Shown: positions 54,674 to 63,698 of the stretch, piece by piece
Position numbering within the stretch: position 1 is the stretch's first letter
Layout: every line of letters starts with the position of its first letter
From: Streptomyces sp. V2I9
GTDB taxonomy: Bacteria > Actinomycetota > Actinomycetes > Streptomycetales > Streptomycetaceae
Direction: 5' to 3'
DNA length: 64,000 bases
NCBI RefSeq assembly: GCF_030817475.1
Contig: NZ_JAUSZJ010000002.1
Location: 2,161,501-2,225,500, forward strand
Notes under the pieces: generated by a model
The model's input: only the letters and a program-made list of their open reading frames with translations
The model's database searches: none
Told to the model about the DNA's origin: nothing
Made by a program: the position numbers and the translations under genes

Positions 54674-55507
54674 TGTCGTGACGGAAGGTTGCTGCCTGGA
54701 GGCAGTGGGTGTCAAGAGTTGAAGACGATTCCGTTGCCGCAGGATGTCCGGCGCGTCACGGGAGGGGCCCGGGGCCGCCCTCCCGTCGAGAGGTGAACGA
54801 GGACGGTCCGGGGCGGGTGCGGCATCGGGGCACTCCACCCCGGCCGATTTCCGCCGTCATGCGCCTTCGCTCTTCCTCGCCGCCCGGAGCGCCGAGGGGA
54901 GCGCGCCCCGGCCGGAGGTGGGGTGGGGTCCGGCCGGGACGCGCGGTGGGGGGCGGGAGCGGTCGAGGGCCGGCACCCGGGGGCGTACGCGACAGGGGGC
55001 TGTACCCAGGGGCGTACCGGCCGCGAGTTCGGGAGTGTGCGGGCCGCGGACTGCGGGAGCCGGTTTCCCCGCCGCCACCGGGGCGAACGGTGGTGGCGGG
55101 GGCCGACGTGGGGGCCCTGGGGAAGGTGGGGTTCGACGACTTCCCAGGAGTGCTACGACGAGCACGCTAGCAGTTGCACAACGGGCAAAGCTTTCGTATC
55201 GGACAGCGCGTGCTGTTCCTAAGGTGCGCTTAAGACGGAGCTAACACCGTGCTTGGTTCGGAGGGTGGGACCGCGACCTCCGCGGCCCGATGAGCGTGGG
55301 TCCGGGTGGCCGAAAGTGCGCTCGCCGCGGTGCGGGGTCGGCCGGAGGCGAGGGCGCGGGGGCTGAGGGAACCGCTTCGGTGCGATGGGCGAAGGACTGG
55401 CGAACGCCCAGCTGTCGCACGTGGCGGGCCGGGGGATCGTCGACCGGGTGAGGCAGCGCCCGTGAGCCGCCGGCTCCCGGTCGGGACGGGAGTACGTCCG
55501 GGCGGGA
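54674..55507. other. 834-bp gap with an orphan low-GC promoter-like block
   Basis: No supported gene: open frames are Arg/Gly/Pro-rich and have no ribosome sites. From 55160 to 55260 the GC content drops sharply, with TTGCAC (55174-55179), GGGCAAAGCTTTCG containing the palindrome AAAGCTTT (55187-55194), and GTGCGCTTAAGACGGAGC. This resembles a promoter/operator for a LacI-type sugar regulon, but no gene follows on either strand nearby. Confidence 0.45.
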
Positions 55508-56947
55508 TCAGTGCGGGGGCCCGGCGGATGGGCCGGTGGCGGGCCGCGGCTCCCGGGGCCGTCGGCGGCCGATGCGGCGGCCGACCCGGCGGCCGTGTCC
55601 ACGCCGGCCGCCTTCGGGGCCGCTGCCGTGCAGACCGATCCAGATCCGGATCTCCGTGCCGCCGAGGACGGACCTGCCGATGCGCAGGTCGCCGCCGGTG
55701 GACTCGGCGACCCGGCGCACGATGTCCAGGCCGAGGCCGGTGGAGCCGACGGGCCTGCCCGTCCCCTCGCGCCCGCTGCCGCCCCGGGCGAGGGCGGTCG
55801 CCGGGTCCGCGATCCCCGGCCCGGCGTCGGAGACCAGCACGATGACCGCGTCGCCGCTGTGGTGGACGTCGACGGCGAAGGCGGTGCCCACGGGAGTGTG
55901 GCGGAAGACGTTCCCGAGCAAGGCATCGAGCGCGGCGGCCAGTTCGGGACGGGAGACCGGGATGCGGGCCGTACGGTCGATCCCCGCCACGCGCGTCTCG
56001 CGACCCTCGTCCTCCGCGAGCGCCGACCAGAAGCCCATGCGCTCGCGGATCACCTCGGAGGCGTCGCACCCCGCCCCCGCCGGCAACCCCTGGGTCTGCG
56101 GGCGCTGTTCGCGGGCGGTGCGGATGATCGTGTCGACCTCGTGCTCCAACTGCTCGACGGCCGACCGTGTCTGCTCGGCCGCCGGTCCCTCCCCGAGGGA
56201 GGCGGCGTTCAGCCGGAGCACGGTGAGCGGGGTGCGCAGCCGGTGCGACAGGTCGGCCGCCAACTCCCGCTCGTTGGCCAGAAGCTGGACGACCTGGTCG
56301 GCCATGGAGTTGAACGCCACTGCTGCGGACCGCAGTTCGGTGGGCCCCTCCTCGGGCACCCGCGTGGAGAGTTTCCCCTCCCCCAGGTCCTGGGCGGCGC
56401 CCGCGAGGCGTTGGGCCGGCCGCACCATCCGTACGCCGAGCCGGTCCGCGACGGCGACCGAGCCGACGATCAGCGCGACGCCGACGCCCGCCAGCATCAG
56501 CCAGGCGGTGGCGACCCCGTTGGACACCTCGCGGTCGGGGACGTACACCTCGACGACGGCGATCTCCCCGGTTCCCAGCGCGGTCGGCTGGAGGAGCGCG
56601 AAGCCACCCTCGACCTCGGCGACGGAGGCGCGCCCGGCCGTGCGCACGGTCTCGACGTCCCGGGGCGTGGCACGCCGGGTGCCGATGTCCGACGGGCCGC
56701 TCTCGGACGGGACATGGACGGCGAGGCGGCCCCGGCCGCCCGGTTCGGTGGACAGGACCGCACGGGTCAGCTCCTCCCGGTCGGAGGTGATGGTGAGGGT
56801 CGGGCCGATCGTCGCGGCCTGCCGTTCGGCGTCCGAGAACGCCCGGTCGCTGGCCATCTCCCGGACGACGAGGCCGAGCGGTACGGCGAAGGCGATGACG
56901 ACCATGGCCGTGACCGCCAGACAGACCTTGACCAGGGCCCATCTCAT
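55508..56947 (-). CDS. sensor histidine kinase (two-component system)
   Basis: 479 aa. Membrane helix about 5-28, extracytoplasmic sensor about 30-140 (PESGPSDIGTRRATPRDVET region), second helix about 146-167, HAMP about 170-220 (VRPAQRLAGAAQDLGEGKLS). HisKA with LAADLSHRLRTPLTVL, phosphorylated H235. ATPase N box LLGNVFRHTPVGT, G1 SDAGPGIAD, G2 GSTGLGLDIVRR. The C-terminal 35 residues are an Arg/Gly tail. It is co-translated with the response regulator (4-nt overlap). Stimulus unknown. Confidence 0.93.
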   Translation of the reverse strand: MRWALVKVCLAVTAMVVIAFAVPLGLVVREMASDRAFSDAERQAATIGPTLTITSDREELTRAVLSTEPGGRGRLAVHVPSESGPSDIGTRRATPRDVETVRTAGRASVAEVEGGFALLQPTALGTGEIAVVEVYVPDREVSNGVATAWLMLAGVGVALIVGSVAVADRLGVRMVRPAQRLAGAAQDLGEGKLSTRVPEEGPTELRSAAVAFNSMADQVVQLLANERELAADLSHRLRTPLTVLRLNAASLGEGPAAEQTRSAVEQLEHEVDTIIRTAREQRPQTQGLPAGAGCDASEVIRERMGFWSALAEDEGRETRVAGIDRTARIPVSRPELAAALDALLGNVFRHTPVGTAFAVDVHHSGDAVIVLVSDAGPGIADPATALARGGSGREGTGRPVGSTGLGLDIVRRVAESTGGDLRIGRSVLGGTEIRIWIGLHGSGPEGGRRGHGRRVGRRIGRRRPREPRPATGPSAGPPH

Positions 56948-57672
56948 GCGGGCGGCTCCGTGGCGGGGGCCGGGGCCGGTGCGTCGGCCGGCGGCTGGAG
57001 CTTCACGCCGACGCCGCGCAGGGTGTGCAGGTAGCGCGGCCGGGCGGCCGTCTCACCGAGCTTGCGGCGGAGCCAGGAGAGATGGACGTCGATGGTCTGG
57101 TCGTCGCCGTAGGACTGCTGCCAGACCTCGGCCAGCAACTCCTTGCGGGCGACGACCACGCCGGGCCGCCCGGCCAGGAAGGCGAGCAGGTCGAACTCCC
57201 TGCGGGTCAGGTCGAGTCCGGCCCCGTCGAGTTCGGCGGTACGGCGCAGCGGGTCGATGGCGAGGCCGCCGACGCGGATCACGCCGGGCGGCGGGGCCTC
57301 GGCCCCGGCGGCACGGGAGCGGCGCAGCACGGCGGCCATCCGGGCGGAGAGGTGCTCCACGGAGAACGGTTTCGTCAGATAGTCGTCGGCCCCGTCGTTG
57401 AGCAGCCGGACGATCTCGCTCTCGTCGTCCCGCGCGGTCGCGATGATCACGGGAACGTCGGTGATCGAGCGCAGCATCTTCAGCGCCTCGCCGCCGTCCA
57501 GGTCGGGCAGCCCGAGGTCGAGGATGACCACGTCGAAACGGAAGTGCGCGACCTCGCGCAGCGCTTCGAGCGCGGTGCCCACGCTGCGCACCGTGTGGGA
57601 CGCCTCGCTGAGGTGCCGGATGAGGGCGGAACGCACGAACTGGTCGTCCTCGACCACGAGCACACTTGCCAT
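56944..57672 (-). CDS. OmpR-family response regulator
   Basis: 242 aa from the ATG at 57672 (MASVLVVEDDQFVRSALIRH). Receiver domain about 1-120, phospho-acceptor D52 in VILDLGLPD, acidic pair E8-D9-D10, conserved Thr in IIATARDD and Lys in YLTKPFS. Winged-helix OmpR/PhoB domain about 140-225 (ELDGAGLDLTRREFDLLAFL, VVARKELLAEVWQQSYGDDQ, TIDVHLSWLRRKLGE). A disordered Pro/Ala tail ends it. Overlaps the kinase gene by 4 nt. Divergent from the membrane protein at 57826; it may regulate that gene. Confidence 0.94.
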   Translation of the reverse strand: MASVLVVEDDQFVRSALIRHLSEASHTVRSVGTALEALREVAHFRFDVVILDLGLPDLDGGEALKMLRSITDVPVIIATARDDESEIVRLLNDGADDYLTKPFSVEHLSARMAAVLRRSRAAGAEAPPPGVIRVGGLAIDPLRRTAELDGAGLDLTRREFDLLAFLAGRPGVVVARKELLAEVWQQSYGDDQTIDVHLSWLRRKLGETAARPRYLHTLRGVGVKLQPPADAPAPAPATEPPA

Positions 57673-57825
57673 GGGCGGCACCGTACGCCATGCCGGCGGG
57701 CACGGTCCCGGCCCCGCCGGAATCCTCCGCAAAGGCCGGAGAAGGGTGCGTACGGTGGCCTCGGGGACCGTCAAGTGCCGTACGGGGAGCGGCGGGAGCG
57801 GGCCGGGTGGTGCAGGATGTGCCCG

Positions 57826-58407
57826 ATGCAACGAGGACTCGTACACGTGCTGGCGTGGTCGCTCGCCACCGGCGCGGCGGTCACGCTCACGTGGTGGGGC
57901 GTGCACACGGTCATGTCGGGGACGGCCTACGACCGGCCGCGGGCCGTGCCGATCTCGGTGGGTTCGGGGGCTCCCCCGCGTGTCGGGCAGGGCGGCGGCC
58001 CGCCGCTGGTCTCCTCGACGCACCGGGCGTCGCCCTCCCCCTCCGGCGCGCCGCAGACCGGCGGCGCGCGCCCCTCGGCCTCCGCCCCGCGCCCCACCCG
58101 CACGCCCTCGTCCACCCCGGCGAAGCTGTCCGGGCCTCTCGGATCGTCGGGTGCCTCCGGGGCGTCGGCTTCGGGCGAGGTACGGAGCTACCGCACGGAC
58201 GGGGGCCGGGCGGTGTTCGAGCTGGGCGAGGAGTCGGCCAAGCTCGTCTCCGCGACTCCGGAGCCGGGCTGGTCGATGCGGGTGTGGACGAACGACGCCT
58301 GGATCCGGGTGGACTTCAGCGACGGGGGCGGTGAGGACGGGACGACGTACTCGGTGTTCTGCACCTGGAACGGGACGCCGCCGACGGTGCAGGTCGTCGA
58401 ACCGTGA
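57826..58407 (+). CDS. membrane-anchored hypothetical protein
   Basis: 193 aa. A signal anchor covers about 5-28 (GLVHVLAWSLATGAAVTLTW). A disordered Pro/Ser/Thr linker spans about 45-115, followed by a small domain (VRSYRTDGGRAVFELGEESA, LVSATPEPGWSMRVWTNDAW, IRVDFSDGGGEDGTTYSVFC, TWNGTPPTVQVVEP). Probably exported and tethered. The ATG at 57826 or the one at 57817 could start it. Divergent from the two-component genes across 153 bp. I do not know a family name. Confidence 0.8.
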   Translation: MQRGLVHVLAWSLATGAAVTLTWWGVHTVMSGTAYDRPRAVPISVGSGAPPRVGQGGGPPLVSSTHRASPSPSGAPQTGGARPSASAPRPTRTPSSTPAKLSGPLGSSGASGASASGEVRSYRTDGGRAVFELGEESAKLVSATPEPGWSMRVWTNDAWIRVDFSDGGGEDGTTYSVFCTWNGTPPTVQVVEP

Positions 58408-58422
58408 GCCGTGGCGGCCGGC

Positions 58423-59364
58423 TCAGGGGTCCTCGAAGACGGACGGCGGCGGCGCGGGCGAGGGCTTGGCCGCCTCGTCGGTGACGACGGCCGCGCCGCC
58501 GGTGAAGTCGGTGAGCGCGCGGCCGTGTTCGACGCGGCCGGGGTGCGGATCGGTCGCCACCCGCCGGGTGAACTCCGCGACCGGGAGCGGCACGGCGGAG
58601 GCGAGCAGCACCGCGTTGCCGAAGCGTCGGCCGCGCCACACCACCGGGTCGGCGGCCAGGGCCAGTTCGGGGAAGACGGCGGCGGCGGTGGCCACCTGTC
58701 CGCGCAGATGGGCGAGCGGCGGCCCGTCCGCGAGGTTGGCCACGTACTGGCCGGAGGGCCTGAGCACCCGGCGCACCTCGGCGAGGAAGGCGGCGGAGGT
58801 GAGGTGGGCGGGGGTCCGGGCCCCGCTGAACACGTCCGCGACGACCAGGTCCGCCCAGTCGTCCGGGAGCTTGCCGAGCCCTTCGCGGGCGTCCGCCACC
58901 CGGACCCGGACGCGGGCCCCGGGGTCCAGCGGAAGGCGGTCCCGGACGAGCTGGACGAGGGGCGCGTCGAGTTCGACGATCTGCTGGGTGGAACGGGGGC
59001 GGGTGGCGGCGGTGTACCGCGCGAGGGTGAACGCCCCGCCGCCCAGGTGCAGGACGTGCAAGGGCTTGAGCGGGGGTGCGGCGAGGTCGATGGCGTGCCC
59101 GATGCGGCGCTGGTAGGCGAACGAGAGGTACGCGGGGTCGTCGAGGTCCACGTGGGACTGCGGGGCGCCGTCGATCAGGAGCGTCCAGCCGTGCGGGCGC
59201 TCCCGGTCGGGTATGAGTTCGGCGAGCCCGCCGCCGACCGGCCGGGAGACCGGTTCGCGCTCGGCACGGCCGCCGCTCCGACGCCCTTTCGGCTGCGCGG
59301 CCTCGGCCGCGGGCCTGCCCTTGGCTGCGGCCTTGCCCCTGCCCGGCCCTCCTCGACGTGCCAC
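58423..59364 (-). CDS. spermidine synthase-like methyltransferase-fold protein
   Basis: 313 aa. An Arg/Gly/Lys-rich N-tail (about 1-45) precedes a Rossmann domain: LLIDGAPQSHVDLDDPAYLS, YQRRIGHAIDLAAPPLKPLH, VLHLGGGAFTLARYTAATRP (nucleotide loop), VELDAPLVQLVRDRLPL and VRVADAREGLGKLPDDWADL, VVADVFSGARTPAHL. The GGG(A/G) loop and acidic residues match the spermidine synthase family. Aminopropyl transfer is not proven; many actinobacterial members have lost it. Convergent with the membrane-protein gene. Confidence 0.85.
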   Translation of the reverse strand: MARRGGPGRGKAAAKGRPAAEAAQPKGRRSGGRAEREPVSRPVGGGLAELIPDRERPHGWTLLIDGAPQSHVDLDDPAYLSFAYQRRIGHAIDLAAPPLKPLHVLHLGGGAFTLARYTAATRPRSTQQIVELDAPLVQLVRDRLPLDPGARVRVRVADAREGLGKLPDDWADLVVADVFSGARTPAHLTSAAFLAEVRRVLRPSGQYVANLADGPPLAHLRGQVATAAAVFPELALAADPVVWRGRRFGNAVLLASAVPLPVAEFTRRVATDPHPGRVEHGRALTDFTGGAAVVTDEAAKPSPAPPPSVFEDP

Positions 59365-59439
59365 GTTCGCTGGTCCTTGCTGGTGGGGGCGGGGTCGCCG
59401 GCCCCGCGGAGGCGTTCGGCCGGTGTGCCCATTATGGAC

Positions 59440-59967
59440 TCAGCAGCAGTTGTCGGCCGCCTCGATCATCCGGGCGGCCTGGTCGAGGGCGGCGCGGAGC
59501 ACGGCCGGATCGGTGACGGGGGCGTCCTCGGCGGGCGGGAGCAGCCAGCCGGAGCCGGAGACGGGCGGCACGGAGGGGAGGCGCAGCCCGCGCCCGTCGG
59601 TGCGCGTACAGGCGCTGCCGGGTACGTCCCACGCGTCGGCGGTGCCCGGCGGGACGAGGAAGCCGAGGGTGTCGCAGGCACCGTCGTGCAGGACCGGGCC
59701 GACGGGCTCCCGGTCCCGGCCGCGCCGCAGGATGTCGACGGCTTCCAGACCCTGCCGGGCCGGGACCGTGACCAGGTCGCAGGACGGACTCCCCTGCGCG
59801 GGCGGCTCGGGGGGCTTCGGATGCACGGGGGGCCCGGGGGGCTTCGGCGGTACGGGGGTCGCCGGTGGCCCGGGGGTCGCCGGTTGCGTCGCGGTCGTCC
59901 GTGAGCCGGTCTCCCTGCCGGTCTGCAACAAGGGAACCCCTCCTCTCATCGCCGAACGGAGCCACAC
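59440..59967 (-). CDS. conserved hypothetical protein with Pro-rich N-terminus
   Basis: 175 aa from a GTG at 59967 with GGAGACGGA upstream; an ATG at 59949 (MRGGVPLLQTGRETGSRTTA) is an alternative. About 25-60 is Pro/Lys-rich. The rest is compact: CDLVTVPARQGLEAVDILRR, PVLHDGACDTLGFLVPPGTA, DAWDVPGSACTRTDGRGLRL, GSGWLLPPAEDAPVTDPAVL, RAALDQAARMIEAADNCC. The DTLGFLVPPG and SGWLLPP pieces resemble the N-terminal part of bifunctional primase-polymerase-like proteins in Streptomyces, which I mention only as a likeness. Divergent from the NsdA-like gene. Confidence 0.75.
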   Translation of the reverse strand: MWLRSAMRGGVPLLQTGRETGSRTTATQPATPGPPATPVPPKPPGPPVHPKPPEPPAQGSPSCDLVTVPARQGLEAVDILRRGRDREPVGPVLHDGACDTLGFLVPPGTADAWDVPGSACTRTDGRGLRLPSVPPVSGSGWLLPPAEDAPVTDPAVLRAALDQAARMIEAADNCC

Positions 59968-60186
59968 TCCGTCTCCACGGGGACCAACGCGCCGGACACG
60001 TCAAGGGCTACGGGCCCACACCGCCGCAAAGGGTGGCAGTTCATGGCGGATCGTAGACGCTATGCCCCTTTTCGCACCGAAACGCTGTGTGTGCGTCTCG
60101 TCACAGCAGGTACGTTCATGCTCCGCCGGGGGCACCGGGGGACACCGGGTGGCACGAGCCCCGGCCGCACCAGAGAGGGGCCGGTC

Positions 60187-61656
60187 ATGGCGTCGACAGC
60201 GGCAGTTCCCAACCTCGCCTTCCGCCGGTTGCGCGGACCGCGTTCCGCCGGGGAGTTCGCCACCGCCGTCCGCAGAGCGGCGCGGGAGATCGGGGAGCAG
60301 GTCGCGTGCGACGCCCGGTACATCGGGCGCGTGGAGTCGGGGGAGATCCGCTGCCCCAACTACGCCTACGAACGCGTCTTCCTGCACATGTTCCCCGGGC
60401 TGTCGCTGACGGACCTGGGGTTCTCGGCGCGTGAGACCGTCCGGGGACGGGGTGCCCGCGTCGTGTCCGAACCCCCGCCCGCGGCCGTCCCGGCGGCGTC
60501 CGCCCCGGCCGCTCCCGCCCTTCCCGGTCATGGCACCGGACCCGACGACATCCACGACATCCCCGAGGAGAGCGACGTGCTGCGTCGCGTGTTCATGACG
60601 AGCGGCACCACCACGGTGGCGGCCGCTTCCCTGGGCTTCGGCGGGGCCTCCGCCTCCGCCGCCCGGATCTCTCTGCCCGCGCAGCGCCGGGTCGGCGAGG
60701 CAGAGGTCGACGCCGTCGAGAAGGCCGTACGGCAGATCCGGCTGCTGGACGACCGGCGCGGCGCGGGCGGGCTCTACCGGCAGGCCGCCCGCCCGCTGCG
60801 CGCCGCGTACGAACTGCTGGACGCCGGGACCACCGCGCGGCGCGCCACCGCGGACCGGCTGCACGCGGGCGCGGGCGAGCTGGCCATCTCGGTGGGGTGG
60901 CTGGCCCACGACTCGGGGCGGCTCGACGACGCCCGCTCGCACTACGCGGAGGCGCTGGCCACGGCGCGGCTGGCAGGGGACGCGGGGCTGGAGGCGCACG
61001 CGTTCTGCAACACGTCGTTCCTGGCCCGCGACGCGGGCCGGCCGAGGGAAGCGGTGCGGGCGGCGGAGGCCGGACTGCGGGCGGCCCGCTCGCTGGGGTC
61101 GCCCCGGTTGCTGGCGCTGCTGGCACTGCGGGAGGCGGGAGGCCGGGCGGGGCTCGGGGACCGGACGGGGTGCGACCGGGCGATCGGGCGGGCCCGTTCC
61201 GCGTTCGAGCGGGGCCCGTCGGCGGACGATCCGGAGTGGATGAGCTTCTTCCGGGAGGCGGAGCTGGAGCTGCTGGAGGCCCAGTGCTGGTCGGCGCTGG
61301 GCGACTGGTCGCGGGCGGCGCGGCACGGGCGGCGGGCGACGGCGCTCCAGGACGCCCACTTCACCCGGAACCTGGCGCTGTACCGGGCCCAGCTCCTGGG
61401 GGACCTGGCGCGGGCGGGCCGGGCGGACGAGGCGGCGGCGACGGGACACCAGGTGCTGGACCTGCTGACCCGTGTGCGGTCGTCACGGATCCGGGGGATG
61501 GTGGCGGGCGCCGCGCGGGTGCTGGAGCCCCGGTCGGGGGCGGCGGACGTGTCGGCCTTCCTCACCCGCCACGCGGCACTCCCCCCGGACGGGCCCGTGC
61601 GGCCCGCCCCACCGGCCGGCGGCCCCGCGAGGCCGGAGCCGCCGGCCGGAGCGTGA
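60187..61656 (+). CDS. NsdA-like HTH/TPR regulator
   Basis: 489 aa from the ATG at 60187 with GAGAGGGG upstream; an open extension to 60043 is unlikely. About 10-80: XRE-like DNA-binding region (EFATAVRRAAREIGEQVACD, ARYIGRVESGEIRCPNYAYE, VFLHMFPGLSLTDLGFS). About 135-165: a twin-Arg-like/hydrophobic stretch (RRVFMTSGTTTVAAASLGFG). About 180-460: TPR-like helical repeats (GAGELAISVGWLAHDSGRLD, FCNTSFLARDAGRPREAVRA, YRAQLLGDLARAGRADEAAA). This resembles NsdA, a repressor of differentiation and antibiotic synthesis in S. coelicolor, from memory. The stop codon lies in the first copy of a 34-bp repeat. Confidence 0.82.
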   Translation: MASTAAVPNLAFRRLRGPRSAGEFATAVRRAAREIGEQVACDARYIGRVESGEIRCPNYAYERVFLHMFPGLSLTDLGFSARETVRGRGARVVSEPPPAAVPAASAPAAPALPGHGTGPDDIHDIPEESDVLRRVFMTSGTTTVAAASLGFGGASASAARISLPAQRRVGEAEVDAVEKAVRQIRLLDDRRGAGGLYRQAARPLRAAYELLDAGTTARRATADRLHAGAGELAISVGWLAHDSGRLDDARSHYAEALATARLAGDAGLEAHAFCNTSFLARDAGRPREAVRAAEAGLRAARSLGSPRLLALLALREAGGRAGLGDRTGCDRAIGRARSAFERGPSADDPEWMSFFREAELELLEAQCWSALGDWSRAARHGRRATALQDAHFTRNLALYRAQLLGDLARAGRADEAAATGHQVLDLLTRVRSSRIRGMVAGAARVLEPRSGAADVSAFLTRHAALPPDGPVRPAPPAGGPARPEPPAGA

Positions 61657-61776
61657 AGCGGAAGCCTGTCCGGGCCACCCCGGCGGGTGGAAGCGGAAGC
61701 CCGTCCGGGCCACCCGGTTCGTGGAAGCGGAAGCCCGTCCGGGCCACCCGGTTCGTGGGAGCGGAAGGGCTACCGG
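61653..61776. repeat. 34-bp tandem repeat, about 3.6 copies
   Basis: Copies at 61653-61686 (diverged), 61687-61720 and 61721-61754 (identical), and a partial one at 61755-61776. The unit begins GTGGAAGCGGAAGCCCGTCC and continues GGGCCACCCGGTTC. It fills the convergent gap between the NsdA-like and histidine phosphatase genes. Each unit contains CCCGTCCGGG, so the RNA could fold into serial hairpins on either strand. Confidence 0.85.
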
Positions 61777-62366
61777 TCCAGGTGGCCCGTGTCGTTCCAG
61801 CGCTCCAGGGCCGGCATCCCGTACGCCCACCCCAGCACCGACAGCGACGTCGGCTCCAGCCGCACGCGCGCGCCGAAGGACAGGTCCTCGCCCAGCCAGC
61901 GCGCCCCCAGCGCCCGCAGGATGTGGCCGTGGGCGAAGACCAGGACGTCACGGTCCGCCGACCGCGCCCAGGCGACGATCTCGTCCGCGCGGGCGGTGAC
62001 GTCGGCGACGGACTCCCCGTCCGGGACCCCGTCGCGCCAGATCAGCCAGTCGGGCCGGTCCGCCTTGATCTGCGCCGGGGTCAGCCCCTCGTACGCCCCG
62101 TAGTCCCACTCCATCAGCGCGTCCCACGGTTCGGCCCGCTTCCCGAACCCGGCGAGTTCACACGTCTCGGCGGCCCGGACCAGCGGGCTGGTGCGGACCT
62201 CGACTCCGGGCAGTCCGTCCCACGGCGCCCGGTGCAACCGCTCGCCGAGCAGCTCGGCGCCCTCGCGCCCGGTGTCCAGGAGCGGAATGTCCGTCCTGCC
62301 GGTGTGGTTGCCCTGGACCGACCACTGGGTCTGGCCGTGCCGGGCGAGCAGGATGCGCGGTGCCAT
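61770..62366 (-). CDS. histidine phosphatase family protein (phosphoglycerate mutase-like)
   Basis: 198 aa from the ATG at 62366 (GGGAGA 8 nt upstream). RHG motif [20 protein letters not shown] (catalytic His near 10), [15 protein letters not shown] (second Arg), [15 protein letters not shown] (acid region) and [19 protein letters not shown] (second His near 152), so the active site is complete. Substrates in the family include sugar phosphates, cobalamin intermediates and nucleotides; unknown here. The C-terminus runs to the tandem repeat. Confidence 0.92.
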   Translation of the reverse strand: MAPRILLARHGQTQWSVQGNHTGRTDIPLLDTGREGAELLGERLHRAPWDGLPGVEVRTSPLVRAAETCELAGFGKRAEPWDALMEWDYGAYEGLTPAQIKADRPDWLIWRDGVPDGESVADVTARADEIVAWARSADRDVLVFAHGHILRALGARWLGEDLSFGARVRLEPTSLSVLGWAYGMPALERWNDTGHLDR

Positions 62367-62384
62367 GAAGGCTCTCCCTGGAAC

Positions 62385-62420
62385 GCTGGTGCTGGTGCTG
62401 GTGCTGGTGCTGGTGCTGGT
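62385..62420. repeat. (GCTGGT)6 hexanucleotide repeat
   Basis: Six perfect GCTGGT copies lie 19-54 bp upstream of the histidine phosphatase start, in its probable 5' leader (ACCAGC on the coding strand). Such tracts can change copy number. The rest of the 270-bp divergent gap (62367-62636) shows no gene. Confidence 0.8.
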
Positions 62421-62636
62421 GGGACCTTCCATCTTCCCGTACCGGATCGTCGGGCAACCTGCCGGGCCGGGCGGGCGTCCCTCCCTGCGCGGCACCCGGC
62501 CCGAGAAATCGGTCACGGCGGGGCCGCTGTCTGCGGGGCGTCCGAACGGGAGACCCCCGGTGGATACGGGGGCACGGTGCCCCCGTACGGTTGAACGTTC
62601 GCCGTCAGCCGCATGACCTTGGGGGAGAGCTACCGG

Positions 62637-63698
62637 ATGCCGCACGCCATCGCGCCGCCCGCCACCGGTCATCGGCCCCGCTGGTGGACCGAGCTGCCGC
62701 TGATAGCGGTGGTCTACGCGCTGTACTCGGTGGGCAGGCTCCTGGTCCGCGGCGACGTGTCGACGGCGGTCGGCCACGGCCTGGCGATCCTCCGGCTCGA
62801 ACAGGCGCTGTACCTCAACGCCGAACACCCGCTGAACCGCCTCTTCACCAGCACCCCCTCCCTCGGGATACCCGCCGACTTCGCGTACGCCTCCCTCCAC
62901 TACGCGGTCACCCCCGCCGTCCTCATCTGGATGTTCCGGCGCAGGTCGGCGCTGTACCGGTCGGCACGGGTCTGGCTGATGAACTCCACGCTGCTGGGGC
63001 TGGTCGGCTTCTCGCTGCTGCCCACCTGCCCTCCCCGGCTCCTGGACGCGAGCCACGGCTTCGTGGACACGATGGCGCAGTACAGCGCGTACGGCTGGTG
63101 GGGCCAGGGGGCGAGCGCCCCCCGCGGGCTGAGCGGGATGACCAACCAGTACGCGGCGATGCCCAGCCTGCACGTCGGCTGGTCGCTCTGGTGCGGGGTC
63201 CTGCTGTGGCGGCACGGCCGCCACCCCCTCGTGCGGGCAGCGGGCATCGCCTATCCGCTGCTCACCACGGTCATCGTGATGGGCACCGCCAACCACTACT
63301 TCCTGGACGCCGTCGCGGGCGCCGCGGTGATGGGGGCCGGAGCCCTGCTGGTCAAGCCCGTGGTGCGGTGTGCCGACCGGGTCAAGGCGTGGGGCGCGGC
63401 CCGGTTCACCGGACCGGCCGCCGTCCTGTTCACCGGCGGTCCTACGGGCGGGGCCACGGGAGGCTTCGACGGACGGCCTGCGGGCGGGTCCACGGGCGCC
63501 GATCGCCCCGTCTCCGGTACCGGATCCGCGACCGCGGCCCCGAATGTCAGTACCGGATGCAAGACTTCCCCGGGTGAGCGCATCCCCGGCCAGCGGACCA
63601 CCTCCGCAGATCCCCCCGGCACGGCAGTCGACGGCGCGTCAGCCGGCGGCGCCGACCCCGCGGCCACCAGCGACGACGCTCCGGCAGCGGCTCGCTGA
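62637..63698 (+). CDS. PAP2-superfamily membrane phosphatase
   Basis: 353 aa from the ATG at 62637 (GGGGGAGAG upstream); an ATG at 62613 lacks a ribosome site. Five to six membrane helices in about 15-245 ([38 protein letters not shown]). The PAP2 active site is split over the family motifs: [20 protein letters not shown] (P-S-x-H, catalytic His) and [16 protein letters not shown] (final His, Asp). The usual K-x6-RP motif is represented only loosely near LPTCPPRLL, as in InsP-ceramide-type members. Residues about 265-353 are a disordered Gly/Thr-rich tail. It dephosphorylates lipid phosphates at the outer membrane face. Confidence 0.9.
   Translation: MPHAIAPPATGHRPRWWTELPLIAVVYALYSVGRLLVRGDVSTAVGHGLAILRLEQALYLNAEHPLNRLFTSTPSLGIPADFAYASLHYAVTPAVLIWMFRRRSALYRSARVWLMNSTLLGLVGFSLLPTCPPRLLDASHGFVDTMAQYSAYGWWGQGASAPRGLSGMTNQYAAMPSLHVGWSLWCGVLLWRHGRHPLVRAAGIAYPLLTTVIVMGTANHYFLDAVAGAAVMGAGALLVKPVVRCADRVKAWGAARFTGPAAVLFTGGPTGGATGGFDGRPAGGSTGADRPVSGTGSATAAPNVSTGCKTSPGERIPGQRTTSADPPGTAVDGASAGGADPAATSDDAPAAAR

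Noticed and set aside
54709..55170. A 153-codon plus-strand frame between cebE and the kinase gene
   Set aside because: Gly/Arg/Pro-rich without motif or ribosome site and overlapping the cebE promoter region.
61653..61776. CRISPR array
   Set aside because: The 34-bp units are directly adjacent with no unique spacers between them and no cas genes are present.
62587..62608. PHO box upstream of the PAP2 gene
   Set aside because: GTTCGCC fits one 7-nt unit but no second unit occurs at the required 11-nt step.
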